Shown here: piece by piece, positions 57,016 to 64,000 of the stretch
Numbering within the stretch: the first letter of the stretch is position 1
How the letters are laid out: every line of letters starts with the position of its first letter
Assembly (NCBI GenBank): GCA_964622545.1
Contig: CAZUQM010000027.1
Location: 29,300 to 93,299 of the forward strand
Source of the DNA: JAFGLZ01 sp964622545
Lineage (GTDB): Bacteria > Planctomycetota > Phycisphaerae > UBA1845 > JAFGLZ01
Reading direction: 5' to 3'
DNA length: 64,000 nucleotides
Position numbers and translations under genes: made by a program
The notes under the pieces: generated by a model
Told to the model about the DNA's origin: nothing
Database searches by the model: none
The model's input: only the letters and a program-made list of their open reading frames with translations

Positions 57016-57915
57016 CTAGCCTTGCCCGACCGTCGTGCGGAGCAGGCCCAGGCCCTCGATCTCGCATTCGATGACGTCGCCTACGCTCAGGTACTTGCCC
57101 GTGGCCATGCCGACCCCCGACGGCGTGCCGGTGCTGATCACGTCACCCGGCTCGAGCGTCATCACGTGGGAGACGTACGAGACGATCTCGCAGGCGTCGT
57201 AGATCATCTGCCCCGTCGAGCCCTGCTGTCGGACCTCGCCGTTGACCCGGAGCTCCATCGTGCGCCGCTCGATGTCGGTGGCCTCGTCGGCCGTCACCAG
57301 GTAAGGGCCCATCGGCAACGAGCCGTCTTGCCACTTGCCGATCAGCCAGTCGAAGAACTTCTCCCTCTCCGACATCTCGCGATCGGGGTTGACGATGCCC
57401 GTGATCCGGCGAGAGGACAGGTCGTTGCAGATCGTGTAGCCGGCGATGGCCTCGCGGGCCTGAGCCTCGTCGACGGCCTTGGCGGTCTTGCCGATCACCA
57501 CGCCGAGCTCGATCTCGTGGTCGAAGCGGTCGGTCACGTCCGGGTGGACCACGGTCGCCTCCGGAGCGAGGATCGTCGTGGCGGGTTTCATGAACAGGTG
57601 AGGTGGGCTGGTCGCCTTGTCCTTGGCCGGGCCGCCCTCTTCCTGGATGTGCTCCTGGTAGTTGCCGGCGAGGCAGACGACCTTGCCGGGATCGGGAAGG
57701 GGCGCGCACAGCTCGACGTCGGCCAGGGCCACGGCTCCCGAGGTATCCGCGGCCGTGATGGCCTGGGCGAGCTGCGGCAAGGCATCCGCGGCCAACAGGC
57801 CCCTCACGCTGGTCGGCAGCGACGGCGTCAGCGCCTTGACGTCCACGACGCGCTCGTCCACGACCACTCCGACGGCGTCCCAGCCGTCCGCTCCACGGTA
57901 GGTAACCAGCTTCAT
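57016..57915 (-). CDS. fumarylacetoacetate hydrolase family protein
   Basis: 299 residues. The FAH C-terminal domain has VCLAGNYQEHIQE, KPATTILAP and FDHEIELGVVIG with two Glu metal ligands, the Asp in TICNDLSSR, and VISTGTPSGVGMATG near the end. Such enzymes hydrolyse or decarboxylate beta-diketo acids or act as ureidoglycolate lyase-like enzymes in degradation of aromatics and sugars. Pathway not determined. It ends 29 bases before the GT-C gene starts. Confidence 0.9.
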   Translation of the reverse strand: MKLVTYRGADGWDAVGVVVDERVVDVKALTPSLPTSVRGLLAADALPQLAQAITAADTSGAVALADVELCAPLPDPGKVVCLAGNYQEHIQEEGGPAKDKATSPPHLFMKPATTILAPEATVVHPDVTDRFDHEIELGVVIGKTAKAVDEAQAREAIAGYTICNDLSSRRITGIVNPDREMSEREKFFDWLIGKWQDGSLPMGPYLVTADEATDIERRTMELRVNGEVRQQGSTGQMIYDACEIVSYVSHVMTLEPGDVISTGTPSGVGMATGKYLSVGDVIECEIEGLGLLRTTVGQG

Positions 57916-58045
57916 CGTTGCTTGCTCCTGTCAGGTGATCCGATCTCCGGCGGCCACACGCGCCGGGCGCAAAGTGTAACGCCCCGACACGCCAATTACA
58001 CGTGCGGGCGAGCCGAGGTTTGGGTAGGCCGCACGATTCTCGGGC

Positions 58046-60178
58046 TTACTGGGAGGCGGCGTTCAGCTTCAGCATGAGGTTGGCATGGAATTCATGCGGC
58101 TCGGTGTGCCGGCGGAGGTACCCGCCGGTCTCGGCGCTGCGACACAAGTTGATCAGGTATCGGATCGCGCCGATGGGGTCGACGTCGGCCGCGGCAGGCA
58201 GCGCCTCAGCCGGCGGCATGGGGATGCGTACATCCAACAGCTTGCCGTCTCGCTCGACGCGCAACACGACGCTCCGGCCCTTCCGCATGGCCAAAAAGTC
58301 GCGGAGGTCGTCCTCGGGCATGTCCTCGGACAAGGTCCGCCCGTCGACCGCACTGACCTTGTCGCCGGGTTTCAGCCGTCCATGGGCGGGCATTTCCGGC
58401 AGGACCGGATTGCCCACGACGACGCGTCCGGGCTCGGCCCCCTCCTTGATGATGATGCCCAGTGCCACCCGACGGCCAGCCCGGCGAATCAGGACGCGCT
58501 TCCACCAGAGCGGTTTGAAGACCTGCGGCGCGTGAACCTTGCAGTAGTCGAGCCACGACTGAAGCATGTCGGCCACGCGGTCGGGGCGGGCGAGCACCAG
58601 CGAGGCGATGCCTTGCCTGTCCTGAACGGCCTTGAACGTCGAGGTGGAGGCGAAGGATTCGGCCGGGCCGCCCCGCCTGGCGTCGATGAGCTGGCGAATG
58701 TGGTCGGGGTGTGTGCTGACGACGACCCACTTATCCAGACCGGCCCAGCAGATCTCGAGCGTCTTGAGATACGGACAGGCCGTACCCTTGGCGAAGAGGT
58801 CCCGTAACGACACGCTGTGGATGGTCGTGCCGAGGTGGACCGTCTTGGTGATGCGGAGCTCGATCCCCTGGCGGGCCCGTGCGAATTGCACGTTCATCCA
58901 ACCGAGCAATCGTTCGGCGAAGCGGCGTAGGACGTCGCACGACGCGTCGACGTCTTGCGATTCCACCATCAGCGAGACCAGCGGCAGGTCATAGCCCCTG
59001 CTGTTGCGCGGTCGCTCCGCGGCATAGCACCCGCCGACCAGCATGACCTGCGGGCCAAGCTTGTCGAGGAAGTCCTGCTCCAGATCGATCGGTTGCAGCA
59101 GGGCCTTGACCACCTCGATGTTGAACCGGATCATCCGCTGGCCCGGGCTGCGGTCGGCCATGAGCTGCCGGTACGAGCGGGCGAGATCCATGGTTTGGGA
59201 CCAGACGAAGAGCGTCGATTTCGGCAGCCGTCCGATCGCCTCGAGTGAGACGTCCTTGAGCCCTCCGCGGACGGCCGGCCTGTCGAGCAATCCCCGAACC
59301 TCGAGGTCCACAGCCCGATCGTGAGGATACAGCGCGATCGCAAGCCGGGTGAAGCTCGACCACATCGAGCGGGTGCGCGGGCGTTTGCGGGCCGTCACGG
59401 CTCCGGCGATGCGTGTCGTGGGCCTAGCCGTCTCCACCGGACTGGCCATGCCGTCGGGACCGGGCAGATCGAGGTACAGCAGGCCGGTCGCGCCGGCGGG
59501 AAAACGCTGCACCTGCTGCCGGAATCCCGGCTTGTCGACCAGCGAGCCCGACTTCTGGCCCCCGAGCTTGACCACCGTGCGATCGAAGAGCTTGGTCTTG
59601 CCGCCCCGCCTGCCGAGCACGACGATGTCGCCATGGACGGCCAGGCTCAGACCCTCGCGAAGCGTATGACACGCCACGCCGGCGATGGGTTTCTGCTTGG
59701 CAGCCTTATTCTTGGTCAGAAGGGTCGCGATGACCTTGGCGTCCGAGACGCGCGACAGCACCACCGCGTCAGCCAAGTCGTCATAGGTCGGCGCGGCCAG
59801 GGCCACCTGTTGCCCGAACAGGGTGCGCGAGGCCTCCACCAGGTCCATGCCGAGGATGCGAACGACACGTTCGCCCCAGGCGACGGTCTCGGAAGGGCGA
59901 GAGGTCTGACCCGCGGCGAGCTGCGTCCATGGCACCCAGCGCCCCTCCGGCACGAGCCGGTGCTCGAGATCGGCCAGGCCCCGGATTTCGGCGAAGGCGC
60001 GGACGTCGGCCGGAAGCATCGTCGCAAAGGTATGCTTCAGTAGGCCCGAAGGTTCGGAGGTTGCCTGCGAGGCGGGTGCGGAAATGGTCGTCTTCGCGGC
60101 CGCGCCGATGGCCGGGGTCGCAGCGAGGGCCCCGATGATGAGCCCCACCGACAACCATACCGTCCCTGCGCGCTGCAT
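58046..60178 (-). CDS. secreted PDZ-domain protein
   Basis: 710 residues from ATG 60178. The frame is open to 60250. A signal peptide ends near AIGAAAK (about residue 29). Most of the protein is a large soluble region without recognised motifs. A PDZ domain lies near residues 600-690 (LGIIIKEGAEPGRVVV...GRLKPGDKVSAVDGRTL). No serine protease triad precedes it, so it is not an HtrA/CtpA peptidase. It lies directly downstream of the sigma/anti-sigma pair and may be part of the same unit. Confidence 0.72.
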   Translation of the reverse strand: MQRAGTVWLSVGLIIGALAATPAIGAAAKTTISAPASQATSEPSGLLKHTFATMLPADVRAFAEIRGLADLEHRLVPEGRWVPWTQLAAGQTSRPSETVAWGERVVRILGMDLVEASRTLFGQQVALAAPTYDDLADAVVLSRVSDAKVIATLLTKNKAAKQKPIAGVACHTLREGLSLAVHGDIVVLGRRGGKTKLFDRTVVKLGGQKSGSLVDKPGFRQQVQRFPAGATGLLYLDLPGPDGMASPVETARPTTRIAGAVTARKRPRTRSMWSSFTRLAIALYPHDRAVDLEVRGLLDRPAVRGGLKDVSLEAIGRLPKSTLFVWSQTMDLARSYRQLMADRSPGQRMIRFNIEVVKALLQPIDLEQDFLDKLGPQVMLVGGCYAAERPRNSRGYDLPLVSLMVESQDVDASCDVLRRFAERLLGWMNVQFARARQGIELRITKTVHLGTTIHSVSLRDLFAKGTACPYLKTLEICWAGLDKWVVVSTHPDHIRQLIDARRGGPAESFASTSTFKAVQDRQGIASLVLARPDRVADMLQSWLDYCKVHAPQVFKPLWWKRVLIRRAGRRVALGIIIKEGAEPGRVVVGNPVLPEMPAHGRLKPGDKVSAVDGRTLSEDMPEDDLRDFLAMRKGRSVVLRVERDGKLLDVRIPMPPAEALPAAADVDPIGAIRYLINLCRSAETGGYLRRHTEPHEFHANLMLKLNAASQ

Positions 60179-60256
60179 AGATCGAATCCCATTCCCGGGT
60201 AGGGTACCAGGCTGAGTGACAGGTGGATCGGGTAGACCGGATCGCGGCAAGGTCGG

Positions 60257-60958
60257 CTAGAGCACATCCGGGCCTTCGGTGTCGATCTCATCCGTGCCTT
60301 TGGGCGCCAAGGCATCCATCAACATCGATTCGGCACGCAACAACACGCCCGTTTCGCCGCCGCTCTCGGAGGCCTCCGAAGGCATAGGACCCGTCGATTC
60401 GGCCGCCACGGAGAACAGCAGTCGCCCGACGGCCGCCAGGTCGTTCGTGCTGCGACGGGTGTCTCGCCAGGCCTCCCAGGCCGGAGCGAGCACGCCGTTC
60501 AGGGCGTCGCCGATGGTGGCCGAACCTTGCGGCACGGTGGCGATCTCAGTGACGCCGGCCACTCTGGGCTCGACCGACTTCGAAGACATCGAGACCGGGT
60601 CGGGCGAGACGGCAACCGGATCGGCAGGCCTGATCGAGGCGACCACGATCATCCAGACAGCGGCCGCGCTCAGGATCGGGCCGAAGAAGGCGGCCGCCCG
60701 GCGGAATCGGATGACCCGAGCGACACGCGGCTCGGGCTGAGGATTGATCTCGGCCATGAGCCGGTCGGTGAAGCTGCGGGAGATCGTGGGTTCGCTTCGG
60801 TCGCCGCGGATCACGTCGCCGGCGGCCTCGACCACCGCCATCGCACGCTGGCAGTCGCTACAGGTTAGCCGATGGGCGTGGACCTCGGCGCGGAGCGACG
60901 GAGGCAGCTCGCCATCGTAGTAACCGTCCAGGAGTTGTTGGGCATGACGACAGTTCAT
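60257..60958 (-). CDS. anti-sigma factor with ZAS-type zinc-binding domain
   Basis: 233 residues from ATG 60958. The N-terminal MNCRHAQQLLDGYYDGELPPSLRAEVHAH...CSDC carries the H-x3-C-x2-C zinc motif of ZAS anti-sigma factors, which hold ECF sigma factors. One transmembrane helix lies at about residues 92-111 (FFGPILSAAAVWMIVV), and a ~120-residue periplasmic region follows. It is 74 bases downstream of the sigma gene on the same strand, as usual. The frame is open to 61414, but the upstream part overlaps the sigma gene. Confidence 0.85.
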   Translation of the reverse strand: MNCRHAQQLLDGYYDGELPPSLRAEVHAHRLTCSDCQRAMAVVEAAGDVIRGDRSEPTISRSFTDRLMAEINPQPEPRVARVIRFRRAAAFFGPILSAAAVWMIVVASIRPADPVAVSPDPVSMSSKSVEPRVAGVTEIATVPQGSATIGDALNGVLAPAWEAWRDTRRSTNDLAAVGRLLFSVAAESTGPMPSEASESGGETGVLLRAESMLMDALAPKGTDEIDTEGPDVL

Positions 60959-61032
60959 GCGCGTTACCGAGCTCTGCCAGACAAGACGTGCTTGACCGTG
61001 GAAGCCGTCACCGGGTGACGCCTCCGATCCAA

Positions 61033-61671
61033 CTAGGCTGCGCCCTCGCCGAAGAACCGAAGAGCGGTCCAGTCGGCCTCGAACTGCGGCGCGAGCATCT
61101 CGCGAAGCCGATTGCGGGCGCGGTGCAGGTGGCTCTTGACGGTAGCCACCGGCATCTCCAACACCTCGCTGATCTGTTCGCAGCTCATGCTCTCCCGGTA
61201 GAAGAGCAGCACGGCCGCCCTTTGGGATACCGAGAGTTTGTCGACGCTCGACCATACGGCTTCTTTCAGACGACGGGCCTCTTCCGTGTTGGCGATCTGC
61301 TCGCTCGCGTCGGAGTCTCCGTCGTCGAAGGTGCTGAACTCCACCTCGCCCGACAACGGCGCCTTGCGACGCATGTGATTCAGGCACAGCCGGTAGGCTA
61401 TCGTGAACAACCACGTGCTGAATCGATACTCCTGGCTGAACGAGTCGAGCGCCGAAAAGGCCCTCAGAAACGCCTCCTGGCAGATCTCTTCGGCGTCATG
61501 ATGATCCCGAAGGATTCGCCAGACGAAGGCGAACAGCCTGTCCTTGTGGGCATCGATCAGCTGGCGCGCAGCATCCTCGCATCCTGTTCGGGCCTGCCGA
61601 ATCAGGCGTTGCTCTCGACGCTTGGTCAAAGCGCCTTCGGATTGGGCTCGCTGCTGCGTCATAGCTTTCAC
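61033..61671 (-). CDS. ECF-type RNA polymerase sigma factor
   Basis: 212 residues. Region 2 contains DRLFAFVWRILRDHHDAEEICQEAFLRAF and FSTWLFTIAYRLCLNHMRR; region 4 contains LSVSQRAAVLLFYRESMSCEQISEVLEMPVATVKSHLHRARNRL. A first ATG at 61671 and another at 61662 are both possible. The gene is followed by its anti-sigma partner, so expression is likely autoregulated; TATAAT on the minus strand at 61688-61683 would place the start of transcription near the start codon. Confidence 0.92.
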   Translation of the reverse strand: MKAMTQQRAQSEGALTKRREQRLIRQARTGCEDAARQLIDAHKDRLFAFVWRILRDHHDAEEICQEAFLRAFSALDSFSQEYRFSTWLFTIAYRLCLNHMRRKAPLSGEVEFSTFDDGDSDASEQIANTEEARRLKEAVWSSVDKLSVSQRAAVLLFYRESMSCEQISEVLEMPVATVKSHLHRARNRLREMLAPQFEADWTALRFFGEGAA

Positions 61672-61682
61672 GATGCCACCAC

Positions 61683-61735
61683 ATTATATCGCCCACACGG
61701 GGGCAAGTTGCAAAGTTTCTGTTTCGTGGTAAGAT
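61683..61735. promoter_or_regulatory. divergent promoter region between sigma factor and smpB
   Basis: On the minus strand TATAAT lies at 61688-61683. TTGCAA at 61708-61713 is its own reverse complement and could serve as a -35 for both directions: 19 bases from the minus TATAAT, 16 bases from TAAGAT (61730-61735) on the plus strand. The predicted smpB start site is within about seven bases of its ATG. Confidence 0.4.
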
Positions 61736-61745
61736 ATGGGATGCG

Positions 61746-62210
61746 ATGACCAAGGCCAAGTCTACCAGCACGAAGCGAATCACCAACAAAAAGGCGCGCT
61801 TCAATTATGAGATTTTGGAGCGCCTAGAGGTTGGAATTGCGCTGATGGGCACCGAGGTCAAGAGCCTCCGGGCCGGAAACGCCTCGCTGGACGAGGCCTT
61901 CGCCCGCGTCGACCGGGGCGAGGTCTTCCTATACGGCTTTCATATAAAGCCTTATGAGAAGGGAGGCCACAGCAACCACGAGCCGCTCCGGCCCAGGAAG
62001 CTCCTGCTGCACCGCCGCGAGATCCACCGGCTCGTGGCCAAGGTGACCCAGAAGGGGCTGACGCTCGTGCCGCTTCAGGTCTACTTCAACAAGCGAGGCC
62101 TGGCCAAGGTCGAGCTGGCGTTGGTCAAGGGCAAGACGCATCGGGACAAGCGTCAGGACATCAAGAAGCGCGACCACGAACGCGACATGGCCCGCGCGAT
62201 GGGTCGATAA
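61746..62210 (+). CDS. smpB: SsrA-binding protein SmpB
   Basis: 154 residues, the usual length. KRITNKKARFNYEILERLEVGIALMGTEVKSLRAG and RPRKLLLHRREIHRL are diagnostic, and the tail ends KKRDHERDMARAMGR as in SmpB, where it becomes helical in the decoding centre. It binds tmRNA and carries it to stalled ribosomes. The ssrA gene follows 280 bases downstream in the same direction. No strong ribosome-binding site precedes the ATG, consistent with a very short leader. Confidence 0.96.
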   Translation: MTKAKSTSTKRITNKKARFNYEILERLEVGIALMGTEVKSLRAGNASLDEAFARVDRGEVFLYGFHIKPYEKGGHSNHEPLRPRKLLLHRREIHRLVAKVTQKGLTLVPLQVYFNKRGLAKVELALVKGKTHRDKRQDIKKRDHERDMARAMGR

Positions 62211-62475
62211 GGTGGTGGGGCGGTTGCTCCTGGTCGGTGTCCGTGGTCTTCTGGCGCGATTGCTGACCCTGGGCCGCGCCTGGGTGCCGAATCATGTCGT
62301 TTGTGGATGCTGAGCGTCGTTTGGACGTTGAGCGGGCCTGCGGGGCATGATGGTTGCCCTCGTGGCCGTCATCGAGGTGGGGGGCCAGAAGGTGAGTTTG
62401 GTAGCCGGCTGAGCGGGCGAGTCTGCAGCCTGGCAGGATTCGGCCGGTGGGATAAGAACTTTGCGGTCTGGATGT

Positions 62476-62486
62476 CGTCTTATAGA
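62476..62486 (+). promoter_or_regulatory. possible -10 region of ssrA
   Basis: TTATAG/TATAGA around 62480-62486 lies just ahead of the predicted tmRNA 5' end (62490). The spacer 62211-62489 contains nothing else recognised. Confidence 0.35.
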
Positions 62487-62489
62487 GAA

Positions 62490-62848
62490 GGGGGCGAATT
62501 GGGTTCGACCGGGTAGGTTGAGGGTAGTGGTTGCGTGCCCAGGTTGTCAGGAGGCCTGGTAAAACACCTGGCACTAAACTTTATTTGCCGACTCTACTGA
62601 GTTGCGCATGGCCGCCTAGAGATAGGTTGCCCGTCCGCCGCGTGATGCCTGCTAGCGCGGTTGGGCGTCGCCCAGCAGGCTGGTTCCTGGTCGCCGTCGG
62701 GCCGGCCAGGGGCGAGAACTCGCCCGGCTGGGGGTCGATCAAGCCTGTCGATCGGCGTGATAGACCCTGAGACTCAAACGATCGACTACGCACGTAGTGG
62801 CCCTGCCTGAAATGCCGCGGGACGGGGGTTCGATTCCCCCCGCCTCCA
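62490..62848 (+). ncRNA. ssrA: transfer-messenger RNA (tmRNA)
   Basis: The 5' end GGGGGCG (62490-62496) pairs with CGCCTCC (62841-62847), including a G-U at the third pair that is the alanine identity determinant; A62848 is the discriminator and CCA is not encoded. The T arm is GGGGG-TTCGATT-CCCCC just before it. GGGTTCGACCGGG near the 5' end matches the conserved tmRNA start. An open frame GCC...GCC-TAG at 62587-62619 encodes the proposed tag ADSTELRMAA. Upstream CCAGG/CCTGG pairing (62539-62560) would form the first pseudoknot. Length is 359 nt. The tag assignment is less certain than the gene. Confidence 0.93.
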
Positions 62849-62932
62849 GTTCTTTGAAGTTTGCAGCATCAAAGGTTGCAACAAAAGCCGCAACAAACTA
62901 AAATGGTTTCGGCTGTCCCTGGAGCCGAGATC
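62849..62932. other. candidate attL at the ssrA 3' end
   Basis: The position immediately after ssrA is a frequent attachment site for integrative elements using tyrosine recombinases. GCAACAAAAGCCGCAACAAAC near 62877 shows a short direct repeat of GCAACAAA that could be part of the site. The matching attR lies outside the window. Confidence 0.35.
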
Positions 62933-63964
62933 ATGGCCAAGAAGCCCGGACGCAAACCTGATTACTGGGTGGACCCCCGAACCAACAAGCCCATCGTAGG
63001 CTTGTCCCGCCGATCATACGACGACCGCTTCTACGCAACCCAGAATCGGAACAAGACATTCGGTACCGATCCTGAGGAAGCTGTCTTTCGCTTCTACCAG
63101 TGGAAGGCCCGCGAGGCTCAAAGCTCCGTCACCCTCGAAGATTCGCCAGGAGAAGACGGAACTCTCGACATCACTCGTTTGCAGGAACATCTTGAAGCTC
63201 CCTTCACTTTGGTATTGGGCAAGGACGGTCCGGCCTTGAAGACAGATGTACCCGAGGAAGTTTTCTGGGCTAAGGTTCGCGAGCTTATCCTCAAGGATCT
63301 TCCTGAATTCAGCCGGAAGGTCAGCCTGAACGTTCAGGTACTTGACAAACCTGTCGAGTCCATCTCGTTGGGAAAGGTCGGCGATCTCTACGAAGCAAAG
63401 ACCGACGTGACGCCCAAGACAAAGGCCAAGATGAAAAAGTGGTGGGAGGAGTTCACCGAAGCCGTCGCCCCGTCCAAAACCGTCGCGGATATCACGGTCG
63501 ATCACGTCCGCAGATACCGGGATGGGGTCCTGGGCATGGGCTTCGGTCCCAAGACAATCGCCCACCGCTTCCATGCGATCCGGACTCTGCTACGGAACGC
63601 CCAGGTCGAGGGCTACAGCAGCCCCGAGCTAACCCTACTGTTAGACCACTGCAAGATGCTCAAGCCTCCACGCCAGAGCAACGGTGGTGATCCGCATCCG
63701 GTCAGTCGAGGCGATCTTGAGAAGCTGTTGGCTAAGGCCGACGTGATTGATACAGCCCTGATCTTGATGGGCCTGAACTGTGCCATGCTAGCCAAGGAGC
63801 TATCCGATCTTGACCAGGAGGATATCGACCTCGACAAGGGGGTCTTAGTGACTCGCCGACAGAAGAAGGGCCAGGTGGTTAGGGCTGCCGTAATCTGGCC
63901 GCGAACTTGCCGGGCCGTTCGGCGGTACTTGAAGGCCTTTCCCCATGACCGAGTCTCTGCTTGA
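62933..63964 (+). CDS. tyrosine-recombinase-like integrase, planctomycete type, truncated or degenerate
   Basis: 343 residues from ATG 62933, with GGAG 8 bases upstream; an in-frame ATG at 62861 is possible but falls at the tRNA-like end. A SAM-like N-terminal domain (KKWWEEFTEAVAPSKTVADITVDHVRRYRDGVL) and an IAHRFHAIRTLLRNA segment are as in phage integrases. The expected catalytic Arg region reads LILMGLNCAMLAKELSDL, without Arg, and the HxxR/Tyr boxes are missing since the frame ends at TGA 63962-63964. The segment is lower in GC than its neighbours. It starts 85 bases after ssrA. Confidence 0.7.
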   Translation: MAKKPGRKPDYWVDPRTNKPIVGLSRRSYDDRFYATQNRNKTFGTDPEEAVFRFYQWKAREAQSSVTLEDSPGEDGTLDITRLQEHLEAPFTLVLGKDGPALKTDVPEEVFWAKVRELILKDLPEFSRKVSLNVQVLDKPVESISLGKVGDLYEAKTDVTPKTKAKMKKWWEEFTEAVAPSKTVADITVDHVRRYRDGVLGMGFGPKTIAHRFHAIRTLLRNAQVEGYSSPELTLLLDHCKMLKPPRQSNGGDPHPVSRGDLEKLLAKADVIDTALILMGLNCAMLAKELSDLDQEDIDLDKGVLVTRRQKKGQVVRAAVIWPRTCRAVRRYLKAFPHDRVSA

Positions 63965-64000
63965 CTCCGGTTGATAAGGTCGGTATATGTTAGGTATTAC

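Noticed and set aside
54974..57019. 681-codon open frame on the plus strand opposite the GT-C and lipoprotein genes
   Set aside because: Composition is Arg/Gln/His-rich without hydrophobic or family pattern; minus-strand genes explain the region.
62531..62770. 79-codon open frame inside the tmRNA
   Set aside because: It lies in the body of ssrA, which fully explains the sequence.

Overview
The window is high-GC bacterial DNA that most resembles Planctomycetota, probably class Phycisphaerae. The reasons are: large prepilin-like proteins that carry only the type IV pilin N-terminus plus a C-terminal YDGHV motif (three copies); zinc-ribbon proteins of the CPxCGYxLxG/CPECG type; many Tat-exported or lipoprotein glycan-active enzymes; a proton-translocating transhydrogenase; and gene-poor spacers with short palindromes. 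No rRNA or tRNA gene was seen. The only RNA gene is a complete tmRNA near the right end.

Layout. 0-6.3 kb: Tat-exported DUF362 protein, prepilin-like protein, short SecA paralogue, Rieske-FAD oxidoreductase. 6.4-10.3 kb: a minus-strand histidine kinase with three single-domain response regulators, divergent from a diheme cytochrome b protein of the TmcC/NarI type. 10.3-19.9 kb: ribokinase, methyltransferase, LPG-synthase-like membrane protein, B12-binding radical SAM protein, GT-C-like membrane protein, RidA, a secreted protein, then RpiB translationally coupled to a Sua5-phosphatase fusion. 20-27.3 kb: a secreted protein whose frame continues through an in-frame TGA (candidate selenoprotein), a secreted transglutaminase, two glycosyltransferases and a HAMP histidine kinase. 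27.7-30.6 kb: pntAA-pntAB-pntB. 30.6-40 kb: GH29-like and sialidase-like exported hydrolases, a NapH-NapG-like fusion, DUF58 protein, GH38 alpha-mannosidase. 40.5-43.1 kb: tandem prepilin-like duplicates. 43-57.9 kb: GT-C enzymes, Gfo/Idh/MocA oxidoreductase, outer-membrane-like protein, zinc-ribbon/DUF2007 protein, BamE-like protein, MgtE, DRG-like GTPase, Tat-exported metallophosphoesterase, lipoprotein, FAH-family hydrolase. 58-61.7 kb: PDZ protein, ZAS anti-sigma factor and ECF sigma factor. 61.7-62.85 kb: smpB and ssrA. 62.9 kb to the end: a lower-GC, integrase-like gene beginning right after the ssrA 3' end, which looks like the left border of an integrated element.

Functional themes are extracellular glycan attack (GH29, GH38, sialidase, Gfo/Idh), respiratory redox (DUF362, Rieske-FAD, TmcC-like, NapH/G-like, transhydrogenase), signal transduction (two kinases, three receivers, ECF/anti-sigma) and trans-translation. 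The observation I rate highest is the conserved-looking coding frame across TGA at 20220-20222, followed at the right distance by a hairpin that fits the bacterial SECIS pattern.
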